Positions 48,501 through 60,443 of a stretch of 64,000 bases of DNA are shown here, piece by piece. The translations under genes were made by a program, and so were the position numbers. Below the pieces are notes generated by a model. That model made no database searches. It saw only the letters and a list, made by a program, of their open reading frames with translations, and was not told where the DNA came from. The stretch lies in the NCBI GenBank assembly GCA_037976565.1, contig CP137666.1, positions 60,467,413 to 60,531,412 on the forward strand, given 5' to 3'. The stretch comes from Mesocentrotus franciscanus (lineage: Eukaryota; Echinodermata; Echinoidea; Camarodonta; Strongylocentrotidae). Position 1 is the stretch's first letter. Each line of letters begins with the position of its first letter.

Positions 48501-51500
48501 AGAGTAACCTGTGAATTGTACAAGGGTATGTACCAAGTTACATGTAACTACTTATTAAAAATGTAATATATGATTAATCACCAACTTCTACTTTATCAAA
48601 TGTAATAAGAAAATCAGTATTATGAGATATTAAAATGATGATTTTTTAAAAATATTTGTTAATGACTTGTAGTAATGTAAATGTACCGTAAATCTCCGTG
48701 TATAAGACGCACCTTTTCCCGCCAAAATTTTTTTCGGAAGTCGGGGGTGCGTCTTATACACGGGTACAATTTTTTTAAATTTTTTTTTTAAAGTTTCGAT
48801 TTATGCCCCTCCACCTGGCACTGTGCCTGGCAATGTCCCCCAGCTCAGTCATACCACTTGGAAACTAGAACAACACTACCTGAATGTCCGGATTTCTGTT
48901 TGGACTTGGAGGAAAATTTGTCTGTCAACTTTAGTTTTAAAAACAAATGTTCATTATTCTGATAACTTCATTGTTACTATTATGTTTGAAATGTTCATTG
49001 TTCTGATACTTCATTCAACATTGTTACTATTATTTGTGAAATGTTCATTATTCTGATAACTTTATTCAACATTGTTACTATTATTTGTGAAATGTTCATT
49101 ATTCTGATAACTTTATTCAGCATTGTTACTATTATTTGTGACAAGTTCACAAGCAAAAATTGGTGCCTCCAACTGCACCTCGCAGTAAAATGAAGGTCCT
49201 TCCCCGGTTTTGAACACGGACCTGGCTTGCTGCCTACAGAGTCGGGCAAAAAAATAGGGGTGCGTCTTATACACAGGTGCGTCTTATACACTGAGATTTA
49301 TGGTAGTCAAACATGTACATATAAAGACTGCTCAAGTGAGATAAGAAAGTGGTTTATTAACAGATGGTCTCATTATAAAATTTACCCTGGTACTTCATTA
49401 TAGGACTTAAAATTTCAATTTCATTTCAAAGGAAACACAATACGGTAGTGGTCCTTATGAAGAGATGATCTTTATAGAGAGTGGTCTTTGTATATATTTG
49501 GTTGCTAAATGGATTTCACTGTACATTACTCGATCCAAAAGAGAATCCAAATCCTCTTTGCCTTGTAGGATCTTCATCGTACTGGATGCAGTGGGTTCTG
49601 TGGGCAAGGAGCTGAAGAGGACCGAGTGGTCTTGAAGCGGGTCCTGCTGGCCTACGCCCGATGGAACAAGTCTGTAGGCTACTGCCAGGGGTTTAACGTC
49701 ATCGCTGCACTCATACTAGAGGTCATGGAGAGGATGGAGGATGACGCACTCAAGGTAACCAAATAGGAATTCAACAGTCTAGCTAGAACACTGTATTACT
49801 ATAGTTTAAAGTGAAAAAGTGGGAAAGTTCACAATGTTAAGAGACTCAAATGACTCACCCAATATTAGTGATAGCTTCTAATTTTTAATTTGCAAATAAA
49901 ACAATCCCCTCAAAAAAACAGAAGAAATTAATCAAATTGCCAATTTTCTGTGTTATATGAAAATATAAATTTAACCATAAGAGTTGTCAATGTACTACTT
50001 CAGATTTAAAAGAGCAAGTTTACAAATTGATCAATTGTGCATATTTCCTCCATCTTGTGTATCTCCAGGTGATGATTTTCTTGATAGATCATGTTCTACC
50101 TGACAGCTACTTTGCAAACAACTTGAGGGCCCTGTCTGTGGACATGGCAGTCTTCCGTGAGCTCCTCCACTTCAAACTCCCTGATTTGGCCCAGCACCTA
50201 GACAAGCTCCAGAAATCAGCCAATGATGGCTTATCAGGTAAGACTTATTAATATAGACATCCTAGTTGACTGTACTTATGTTAGCTGAAAAGAATAGTGG
50301 TTATAATATTTTATCAATATTTTCTGTACTTGACTTGGTTGTTATGAATTGATCATGAAACCTTACACACCAGTAACTACACTTGCAATGTGATTACTCC
50401 AGACCATTTTTACTTCTTCAATTACATCCACTTTACCACATTAAAAAAAGCCATTTTGATGAAGACGGGTGAAAAGACAGTTGTAAGATTAATACAGAAA
50501 AAGGATGTGAAAATCTAGGCACCAATTTTTTTGTATAGTTGCACCTGTAATTAACCGGAAAAAACAACAAAACAAAGGGAAAAAAAATAACTATTTCTAA
50601 TTTTAGCTGAACTGTAGTCATGTTTACGAGAAGGCACTTTATATATAAATAAGATTTTATGAAACATTTCCTAGCCCATAAGTCTTAAATCAATGTAAAT
50701 ATGTTGCTTCTTTGTCTCTTGACTGGTACAGGGAGCTATGAGCCGCCTCTGACCAATGTCTTCACCATGCAGTGGTTTCTGACACTCTTGCAACCTGTCT
50801 GCCTAAGAAGCTGGTCCTGAGGGTCTGGGATACCCTCTTCCTTGAAGGCTCTGAAGTTCTCCTCCGGGTGGCACTGGCTATTTGGGCCAAACTGGCACAG
50901 TGAGTTAACATGATGATGATAATATTGCTTGTCCTTGGGGTGTGGGATATTTCTCCCTCCAGAACTCCAAGGTCTTTCACCAGTGCCATTGTCAGGTGAC
51001 TCGATATTTGCTCTGACAACTACTCTGGGCTATATTTCATCAAAGACATAGGTTTAGGGGTAGAGTTTATTTTGTAGTTTATGCTAGGACTGGGTATGAT
51101 GTTTGGTCCAGGGCTGATATGAAGAAATTCGGTTATAGTAGGATGTGGACCACGGAGGGATTCTCACCAGAGCATGTGATGTAGAACCTCATTGGTTGTC
51201 TGTCAAAGTGGCAAAGGTAGTAACAATTTTAAGAGATTATAAAGCTTGACCAAAGGGTCTGGAGTACCCTCGTTTTTGGAGGCTGTGAATTTTGTTTTCT
51301 TCTCAAAGTGACATTGGGTATTTGGGACAACCTTGCAAAGTGAGTAACAATGATGTTCGTGATAACAGTGCTTTGTCCTGAGGGTCTGTGGTTCTGTCTT
51401 TCTGGATGGCTTAGGATTGTACTCGCTATCTGAGCCAAACTTGCACATTCAGTAAAAGTCATGATAAATTTACTCACCCTTGTTGAGGCCAAGGACATCT

Positions 51501-54500
51501 CTTTCTTTAGGGCTTTGAGGACCTCCTCAGTATGCATTGACCAACTAAAAAAGAAGTGCATTGTGAGGAAAAAGTAATGATGATAACAGTGCTTATCTTG
51601 AGGGTCTGGGGTACTCAATTGCCAAAGGGCTTTGAAGTATTCTGCATCTATGTGAATGATATGAGTATGATGATCACGGCAGTGGTGATATCTATAATTA
51701 GATCCAATGTCTTATCTTTATGTTCTTATTGTGTTCAGACCCCTGTTAGAGATCAAGAGTGCTGATGAGTTCTACAGTCAGATGGCTGTGCTCTGCAGTG
51801 AGATGCTTCAGGACCAACTCATAGATGGCGATGATCTTATTAAGGTAATGTTTTAACTCTCTTCCTATTCAGCTTCTTGATATTACAAGGACATTATGCT
51901 ATCAAGTTTTCATACAATATTTACCCTATGGTATGACAAAGGTTAGCTATTTTTTTTTTTCTATTTGGGGCCAATTTTTTAATGAGTGAGATAAACAGAA
52001 ATAGCATAATTGTAGTTAATGCATATTGTCATGTACTGGTAAATATAAATATAAGGGCATGTGCATGAGTTTATAAGTACAGGGACAAGTAACAAAAGAA
52101 GTAGACAGAAAAATGATTGAAAAGCTAGTAATGTACATGTAATGTGGGTCTTTTATAAGACATGTAATGAAGGTAATGTTTGGATTTCCCCTTTACAAAT
52201 TTAATTTCTCAATTAACATGCGCCTCAAATTACATGATAAGAATGACCATATTACCTTTGAGAGCACTATTTAATCATTTCACAACACCGAATACTCTTG
52301 TTACCTCTCCACAGACGATATACTCTATGGCATCTTTCCCCTTCCCTCATCTCAATGAGATCCGGGAGAAGTACATGTTCAGCATCACCCCCTTCTCCCC
52401 CCTCGGTGGCCTGGAGAAGACCTCCACCTCCTCCGAGGCCAAGTCTCCTGTCACCGCCGTGGGTCCTAAGCGAAAGGAGGGACCGAGGGGGTATTCCCAA
52501 CCATCTGGTAGTCATGGTAGCCATAGTGACGAGGAGACAGAGTTTATGAATGAGGAGGACTTGACCAATATGACATGCTTCACAGGGCTATTCCCTCCAC
52601 AGTCTCCGTACGCTATTACAGAGGGGGGTAAGTTGGTGATCTGACATTTTCTACGGCGACATTTGCTCCAGGCTTTATTATGTCAAATATCTAGGGGTAG
52701 TGATACTGTGATAGGGTTGCAATTTGGTTTTAAGTTTGGTTTAAAGTTACTGTTAGGGTTAAGTTTAATGATTGGTCTAGGGTTGAAGTTTGGAATTAGG
52801 TTAATGTATGAAATTGACCGCAGAGCAATAGTTGCAGTAGCATGTGTCGTAGAAGAAAGATCATTTTATATTTATTCAGTTCAGGTCCCTCAACGAAACC
52901 AAAATTCTGAGCTGAAGTACTTGTAGATTACATAAATGTATTTCTAAATTCAAGTAAACCTGTGAGAATCTCTTTATTTCACTAAAAAAGTGAAATTAAT
53001 TAGATATCCCAGTGCACCATTTTATTGTAACAATAACTCCACCCCTAAAAAGCATTTGGTTATGAACATATTGTAAAATATGACTATTACAAGATTTGAG
53101 ATTAACAGAATTTACTGTCATTTCATGATTCTGTCCTCTCGATCGGAGTAGGTGAACGATCCGAGTCCCAAGGATCAGCGGCAGATGATATCACTAAGGT
53201 CAGCCCTGGTGCCTACAGTACTAGCTCTGAAGACCTCACCCTTCAGTCTGCTGCCCTCATGGAAAGGATGACCATGGATGTGCAGTCGTTGAAGAAACAG
53301 TACTTACGCATACAGCGCAGACAGATGAGGGCGCATGTCATCTATGGACCTACCAGTATAGCCGACAAGAGAGGCAAGTAGCTATTTGTTTACAAATTGA
53401 TGTATGATAATGTCTACTGAAAGCATTAATCCTAACTGAAAGTGTATAAGTTAACATCTTTCTCGCTTTCAAAGGATGATGATAAAAATAATAGTAATAC
53501 AGAACAGTTTTATAGCACCTTTTCATAAAGCAGGTACATGATGTGAAATATGAACAGTTGCAGAAGGATTCATTTTGCTGCTTAGCTTATCCATACATTC
53601 TTGTATGCTCTTCATGCTTCGAAGGGTATTTCCATTTCACACTATTTTTATTATTATTTATTATCTATCATTATTTTATTGTTATCCAATGATATTTTAT
53701 AGCCTACAAGCCAGTATCACGCAAGAAGAACATAGCTGTTGCAATAGAGAGCCCAGCAGTGGTCAACCACTTACTTGTCGGGAAAGCAGGACTAGGAAAG
53801 AAGAATGCCAAAATTGCCTCTACACCTCAGATTGCACCCCCATCAAGGAAGGACTACGGCGATGATGACTTTCCAAGCAAACGTGTGCATGTAAACACAA
53901 AGCCAAATGTAAAGCATCTTTCCCAAGGGAAGGAAGATATTGATATTAAGAATGATCAGGGAAGGGATGACATGTCAGAACTGTCAAGTGTCTTTGAGGA
54001 TGGTGATGATGTCTCTGCAGGAAATGGTCATTCATCATCCTGGGATGATCTAACCAAGGATCACCAGGACAGTTTGTCCAACCATGAAGGAAAGACATGC
54101 TCTCAGGAGTCTCTGGAGCCTGAAATCGGCTCGTTGATTGATCTTGGTTGGGGGTCGGATGGGGAGAGTCGTAGCAACGAGGATGGCGAGCACGGAAAAA
54201 GCAGTTGTGAAACTGGGAGACATCTTGATACGAATGGCGTTGATCATGTTAGGTGTGGCAACGCTACCTGCAGCTCACCATCGTCAGACAGTCAAGACCT
54301 AAATGCGAATGATGTCTCTGGCAGTAGACCGAGGCAACACTTAGACTCAGATAAGACCTTGATTGATACAAGCACAGAAAGCATTCCAAATAGCACATCA
54401 GCACCTGAGTTCAACTGCGCCATCGAAGCATTCAATCCCAACCTCCCAAGTACTTCTCCAAGAAGACGATCAAGACTGTCGGAACCAACAAGTCCCAGTG

Positions 54501-54820
54501 ACAAGAGACCCTGGATGGAATCCAACGGGAATGCATCTCACGCTTCTGACCAAAGCCCAGTGTCTGCCTCTACCAGCTGGCGACGGTGCAGCAGTGGAAG
54601 CTCCAGCTGTGATGAGCCAGCAACGCCCCCTGCCCGAGTGGTCTTCAACCCCTTCCCGAAACGTTCACTGAGGAGTTCAGAGAGCAGGACAAGAACAAGG
54701 ATGAAGCTAGGTTTGTATCCCACAAAGACCAATGATAAAAGACAAGACTTCTCTCCAAGGGATGGGTCTACAGAACAACTTTCGCGTGATATAGCAAGGT
54801 CTATTAAACTAGGTAGCTAG
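42598..54820 (+). CDS. TBC1D30: TBC1D30, Rab GTPase-activating protein with TBC domain; one base missing in exon 7
   Basis: Seen: 11 coding exons: 42598-43186, 43878-44042, 46230-46291, 48254-48445, 49569-49754, 50069-50237, 50732-50899, 51739-51844, 52315-52627, 53152-53373 and 53703-54820, about 1,096 residues if the exon 7 lesion is ignored. Exon 1 codes an acidic Ser-rich N-terminus; exon 2 a helical segment ending LQAVSQKR; the TBC domain spans exons 4-8. Both catalytic fingers are present: Arg in KDLHRTG (residue about 340) and Gln in YCQGFN (about 376). The C-terminal exon is long, Ser-rich and low in conservation until the end (NPFPKRSLRSS and LGLYPTK). Family: vertebrate TBC1D30 acts as a Rab8-directed GAP and affects primary cilium formation. 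Intron 10 is GC-AG. The frame breaks at 50789/50790, causing a stop at 50818-50820. Confidence 0.94.
43250..43276 (+). repeat. (GA)n microsatellite downstream of TBC1D30 exon 1
   Basis: A short run of GA units in intron 1, about 65 bp after the exon 1 donor. Reading through the donor gives a misleading longer frame ending in Arg/Glu repeats. Confidence 0.8.
44104..44955. mobile_element. Degenerate foldback in TBC1D30 intron 2
   Basis: Left segments CTGGCAGAAGGTTGTTAGCA (about 44104) and ACCATGTCCCTTTTGCAGCC (about 44340) have inverted counterparts near 44950 (CTGGCAGAAGGCTGTAGGC) and 44870 (ACTATGTCCCATTTGCAGGC, read on the minus strand). The arrangement is a large imperfect inverted repeat; the exact ends were not found. 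Confidence 0.5.
48686..49303. mobile_element. 618 bp TA-target MITE in TBC1D30 intron 4
   Basis: Terminal repeats CCGTAAATCTCCGTGTATAA (left) and CCATAAATCTCAGTGTATAA (reverse complement of right) lie between TA dinucleotides 48684-48685 and 49304-49305. GTGTATAAGACGCACC recurs four times near the two ends in both orientations. The interior holds a roughly 51 bp tandem array and a core related to the hAT-type element at 37.6-38.1 kb. Pogo/mariner-type by ends and target. Confidence 0.82.
48940..49140 (+). repeat. Tandem array of a ~51 bp unit, about four copies
   Basis: Units carry GAAATGTTCATTATTCTGAT followed by AACTTTATTCAACATTGTTA and CTATTATTTGT, with small differences. The related element at 37.8 kb has only one such unit, so the array expanded in this copy. 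Confidence 0.85.
50925..51690 (+). repeat. Array of decayed copies of the TBC1D30 exon 7 3' half plus donor
   Basis: Each unit aligns to the real segment from GGTCTGGGATACCCTC through the donor GTGAGTTAACATGATGATG and TTGCTT. Units: about 50930-51010 (weak), 51247-51373, 51374-51476, 51477-51594 and 51595-51690. The unit at 51247 keeps GGTCTGGAGTACCCTC, TGGGTATTTGGGAC and AAAGTGAGTAACAATGATG. None preserves an open frame, and none includes the exon's 5' half or an acceptor. Confidence 0.78.
53485..53540 (-). mobile_element. L2/SINE-type 3' tail remnant in TBC1D30 intron 10
   Basis: Minus strand GGTGCTATAAAACTGTTCTG runs into an ATTACTATTATT-like end, the same tail class as at 22.4, 22.6 and 32.0 kb. 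Confidence 0.45.
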
Positions 54821-56980
54821 ACTTGTGACTTCCTTCAATTCTTTTCTTTGTTTTTTTAATTTTTTTATTGAGCTTACTTTTGACAAGTATAAATCTCAGC
54901 TCAATAATCCTAAGGTTTTTTTTTAACCATGCAAAGAAAATAGATTAATTTCAAGATTATTTAGGTATAGGAATTTTGTTTTTAAATACAGTAAAATATA
55001 CTTAATTGCCTTTCATCTGTTAATTTTGTTTTTTATGAGCTGATCTCAGATCAGGAACTTTTTTGATTAACCATAACAAATTAGATAGAATTGATCTTTA
55101 TTTTGGTTTTAATGAGATGAATGTTCTTGTTGTTTTGTTTTTCCCATTTATTCAAGAGGTCAAACTGGTCAAACAAAAACAAATCAAATTTTCTAGAGCT
55201 AGACTACGTCTTTGAGATGCAATTATAGCCCACAATAGGTCCACACATCATCATTTTACATTGACTCATACCAGAGAAGGAGTAGCAATAAACTTTGTAG
55301 AAGAATAGCAATACTTAAGAAAAGCTACAATCATTATCAGTGTACCTCTATGTTTCCCATATGAGAACTGATGATCCAGAACATTTGGGTGTGATGTTAA
55401 CAGACTAACAGTACTGCTTGAATTATGAACTAGCTGTATAGTACAAAGCTGCAATGTACAACTAGCATGCTGCTACATTACTGCCTATATACATTTTTTA
55501 TTTTGATTTCAGTCATATTTTTCTGTTATGGCTACATTTTGACCTGTATGGTTTGTTCTGTTACACTACAGTGACTAAAGACATTCTGCAAAGTTAGACA
55601 GTGGACCATAGTATTAGAGGAACTGTGCATGTATGCATCTATTACTAGTACCACATGTGCGAGAAAATTGAACATGTTCAATTTAAAAAACATATTATCT
55701 GATATTGGGAAAAGTCACCTAGGTCATAGAACATGTAGATGTAGATGTAGTGACAGCTTGTAGTGTTAGTAGAATCTATCTGGGTTTTTATTTTCTCTGT
55801 CTCTACTATGTGAGACTGAGAAAAATGGTTGCACAAAAGAAAGAAAGAAAACAAGTTAAAATCACTAATGAAGCCTTCTGTCAAATATCATTGGAAACCA
55901 TTTTGACAATTATATACTTTGCTGAATTTACATTGAAGTTGTTTGGGATGCTGATTTTGGAAGAAACTTATTCAACCATTTCATTTTATTCTTTGTGTGC
56001 AGGAGCTAATTGTTAGCATTCTGTGAGCTCATTAAAAAGCTATGTGTATAAAACTATTAAATATGATATGAGTATATGTATAAACATTACTGTGTCTTCC
56101 TGTATGAACAAACTAAACATATGAAGAATATGTTTCTCATCGTCTCTCTCGTGGCATATCATTATATATGTCAAATAGTACTAGTAGATGCATGTTACTG
56201 TTAATAAATTAATGTTATATATCCATTGACATGACAACAATGCTTGAAATATCTTGGACTATGGTCTTCAAAAATGTTTGTACATGTGTGTAATACCAAA
56301 ATCAAATGTTATTCAAATTGGAAAGACTACGATGTTGACAAGAACATCATTAACTTGTTGATACTGTAACTTTATTGAAAGACTGTGCATTTATAAGAAA
56401 ATGAATACCGGTAAGAATTTTGAGTAAGATGAAGAGTGTAACTTCTAAGGAATTTTTGTTTATGTTTATGTTTTAATTTATGTCTTTTTAAATTGGTAAG
56501 TTTTAGTTGGACTTTTGGAGCAACGAAAAAGTTAGGCAGGATACTATAACTACTTGGTGTCATTTTTTAAACATTTTTTATTGCCTTTCTTTTCTGCTGA
56601 AATTCTTTGGATGTTGTATTCATTTATGATATGTGATACTAAGTACTTGATTGTATCCCACCCTGGCGAAGTGACTCTTGTACTTGGTTTTTCTTGTATA
56701 TACTTGAAATTTGTTATTTTGTTTGTTTTAGTAAACGTCACATTCCATCTCTTCTTGAAGTAAAAATAATTATATTAATGCTTTAGTTAGTTGGGTTTGC
56801 CTGTTGCGATAACACATTTCAAGATTTTCAAAGGTGTGAAGAATGAAGATCAGAAATAGTCATGTCTCTGTGTGTCAATATAAAGAGGTATCTGAAATTA
56901 TACTGGCCGTTTGAAGTAGAAGTGCATGTCATATTCTCTTTCTTTTTGAAAACATTGACACTATTTACTACTTATGCTTT
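54821..56980 (+). other. TBC1D30 3' UTR / 3' flank
   Basis: AT-rich DNA follows the stop codon with no repeats of note and no coding potential on either strand. Candidate polyadenylation signals include AATAAA near 56206, but no single end can be chosen from sequence. Confidence 0.5.
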
Positions 56981-56985
56981 CATTG

Positions 56986-57363
56986 AGTGATTTCAAGTTG
57001 GGTGTTAGTGTCAAGCAGTCAAGAGCTCTTAAATCCAGCTAAAAATTTGCTGATGAAATTAAGAGCCCCATACTGATATCAATATCGATAGATTAACACT
57101 AACACCAAACTGGAAATCAACATTTGCTTAATCCCTAGGGGCTAGTGTTAGTGAATAGGACATCTGTACGTAAAATATTACAGCCACAAAGGTCGGTTCA
57201 GCAGACGACAATTTTGCAAAATCGATAACACTAGCTACCGGAAGTTGACGATATTCAAAGGTCAAAGCCTTAACGCCAGCTGATTTCCATTCCGGTGTTT
57301 AGGGCTGGTGTTAGTGTTTATTAAACACTAACACCAGCCCTAAACAACCAGCTTGAAATCACT
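56986..57363. mobile_element. 378 bp MITE with CATTG target duplication and a 24 bp perfect palindrome
   Basis: TIR AGTGATTTCAAG at both ends (inverted) between identical CATTG pentamers at 56981-56985 and 57364-57368. CACTAACACC/GGTGTTAGTG words recur at least five times in both orientations. Arms at 57297-57320 and 57322-57345 are perfect inverted copies separated by one base. The interior has no frame. Confidence 0.8.
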
Positions 57364-60285
57364 CATTGTCTCAGCTCATTTATTTTGATAAAAGAATCTT
57401 AACATTGGAGAAGTTGTGAAGATCAGATTCAGAAATAGTTATGCCTCTGAATAATTTTGAAGGGCCCTGAATTTATCTTCTGCTTGCTGTAATGTTTAGC
57501 ATTGTGGCTGTTACCTCAGTCATATTGCCCAAACTGTCACCCGACAGACTATACACTGAACACAAAATTTCACCTGAATGGCCATGAATGGGTTGGTTTA
57601 GGGTCAAATGTGAGTCAGTTTAGTAGTGTGACTGTGTCAATATGAAAGTGTTCAAAGGAACAAACATAGTACTCCATTGAGAAGCAGTTGTCTTTACTTT
57701 CCCTGTGGTTCTAGGTGTGCACAGCTGGTGTATTCATCTGAATGCTTTTCAGAAATTCTCACTGTAATGTCAGGGATAGCTTAGAATCATGCATAAAACA
57801 GTACAATATTCATTTGCAATGTAGTTTATCCCTTTGATTTGATGAAGTTAGGAGCATGCAGGGAATGTGATGAAACAGTAAGAATTGTTCTATAGTGTAC
57901 AACAGCTCAATTTAGATGCCAACAAATAAAGAGTTTATATTGAGTCATGTATGAATATCAACTGCATATTACTTTTTTTTTGGGGGGGGGGTACCCTTTG
58001 ACATTTGGCTGAAATCTTCATTTTTAAGCAAAGTGGTTCTCCTAGTTGGCCATTATTTTCTGTCTTTCGCTGCAAAATATGACATAATGGTAATACCAAG
58101 TTTATTATTTTGGTTGAAATTGAACAATATGTTGATCATTTTCTTCAAGCTTTCAGGGATGATTTTGCTCTCACCAAAGCCAGATTGTTAAATTATCCAT
58201 AGTTCTAGCTATTGTGTCTCATACATTACCAATCAAATCAATGATTTTAGTGTATCTGATGATTGTATTCAGTCCTAAGCCCTACTGGGTGTGGATCAGA
58301 CTAAAATATCAAGTAAAATAATACTTTTCTGTTTCTAATACCTTCAATAAAGTATGGCAAATCAAGTGACCAAATACACTAGACTTGCTCTAAACAGCTA
58401 ATACCTTTGAAAATTGTATGCAATAGATGTGAGATCAGTAATGTATAGAGAGATGAGAGCTCATACACACAGACTTTAAATGATAACAAAGTAGAAGACT
58501 TATATCTACAAATAGTTGAATCCGCTGTACAGAAGATAAAACCTTTACATAATACTTTCCCTCTCTGCAATTTCAGTTTTCCGTCTTTCTGACATAATGC
58601 TTGATTAGATTTGTGCAATACTAAAACGATTTGCAGTATTGGGATTTCGTTGTATATTTCAGCCTGGTTTATATAAGTAAATACTATATATTTACCAAAT
58701 GAGTTTTACTTTAATGCCAAACATCTAATTTGTACCTATAATGAAGGAGACAATTTTCAATAGTGATTTTTTTTTTCAAACATAGAAAATAGAACAGAGC
58801 TATTATTTGTGAATAATGTAGTATGAAAAGATGATGACTTTAAAGTATTCAAGCTTTCATTTCAAATTTTTACCTTTGGGATTCCAATTTTTAGTTTGTT
58901 TTTTTTTCTTCAAAGAAACTAAGATGTTCAAATTAAATTGAAATCAGGATTTGGGAACAATCTTTCTTTCAAAAATGTTAGTTGTATGGTAAGAGATTAA
59001 AATCAAAGTAACAAATTGATAGAATTATTAATTTAAAACTTTATTTTTTATTATCATTTTAAATTCATTATTCATAGTATTATAGTTACTATATATAATG
59101 ATGAAGTCATGTGTATTCACTTATAAAGTGTAATGATTCCTTGCATATGTGGTATTTATTTCTCATAAATAGTTTTACTGTATGTTGATTGTGTTCTTTC
59201 TGTACTAAAAACCATCTTTCAAAAAACATTTGTATTCTATACTCCAGTGTACTAGTAACTATCAATACTATTGTACTATTTCCTTCTATTCATCTACTTG
59301 TAATATATTTTTGGGAAAAAGTATTTCATTCTTGTGCAATATATTTTTCTTGCTTTTCTTCTATTCAAATTCATTCCCTGACTTCTGTACAGATTTGTTG
59401 TAAATGAATTTCTCTGTAGTTATACATGTAAAAGTATAACATGTATCTTCATATTATTATCTACAACTATTTAAAATGGTATGATAGTGGTAGAGATAGT
59501 ACTTTACACATTTCTTACAACGACTATTCTATGATGAAATGATTATATATAGACTCTTAATGACATATTGATAATAAAATTGACATACATATGATATTTA
59601 GAATTACCCTTTATCTTTGTCATGTGATCCATACTTTGGTTTGCTGTTACAACTCGAAGTACATGCCTGTGTGTGTTTGTATGTTTGTTTGTTTCTTTGC
59701 TTGTTTTTGAAAATTCTGTTGGAAATCTAATGTTAGTGATAGTATGGTACGATACACATATATTTGTGATGAATTTGTGAACTTGAATTGAAGAAAAATA
59801 TGATGATGAGAGTGTTGACTGAATGAATCTCATGTGGAAACTGGTGTCATATATCTGTATATTTTAAGTTGAAAGGTAATTACATTTTTATATACCTTAT
59901 TGTACATACTACATAGCTAAATAATTGTAATCCTTGCAATCGAATATGCTTGGAAAATGTGATCTTCAAATGTACCAATTTAGAGCATTCTTTAAATTAA
60001 ATCAAATATCAAAGGCATTAATGTCATGAGGGATGCTTTATTTTTCTGTTCTTCTTGACCAGGAGTATTCCATTAGCAATATGCAAGTGTGAAATGAATG
60101 CCAATGAAAAGACATGAAATGTTCTAGTACAATATGTTATTTTTCATGACCTTAACATACAGACATCCAGCCTGGTCTCCACAAAGTAACAAAGGCACCC
60201 GAGTGATACAATGTGTCTAAAAAGAAAGATAAATAAAGTTCATGAGGCATGTATTAGACTCCTATTCTGACAAGAACATAAAAAT

Positions 60286-60420
60286 TGCAAACCTCTATTC
60301 ACCTGTAAACATACCGGTAGTAAAAGGGGTGGGCAAGATTGTACATATATTTCAGAATGCAAACCTCTAGTCACCTGTAAACATAGTAAAAGGGGCAAGA
60401 TTATACATGTATTTCAGAAT
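60286..60420 (+). repeat. Two tandem copies of a ~70 bp unit
   Basis: Units start TGCAAACCTCT at about 60286 and 60358 and share CACCTGTAAACATA, GTAAAAGGGG and TATTTCAGAAT. They differ by a small indel (ACCGGT and GTGG in the first). Confidence 0.85.
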
Positions 60421-60443
60421 AGCAGCTAAGTTTCGGAATCCAG

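Noticed and set aside
50785..50800. Programmed -1 ribosomal frameshift in TBC1D30 exon 7
   Set aside because: A -1 shift after TTG would restore the frame, but the site (A CTC TTG) is not a slippery heptamer, no stable downstream stem was seen, and the family needs no frameshift. A missing base is simpler.
51247..51690. Mutually exclusive alternative copies of TBC1D30 exon 7
   Set aside because: The copies lack the exon's 5' half and acceptors, and their frames contain stops and indels, so they cannot replace the exon.
52180..52644. 154 aa frame as a separate gene
   Set aside because: It is TBC1D30 exon 9 with intron read-through at the start and end.
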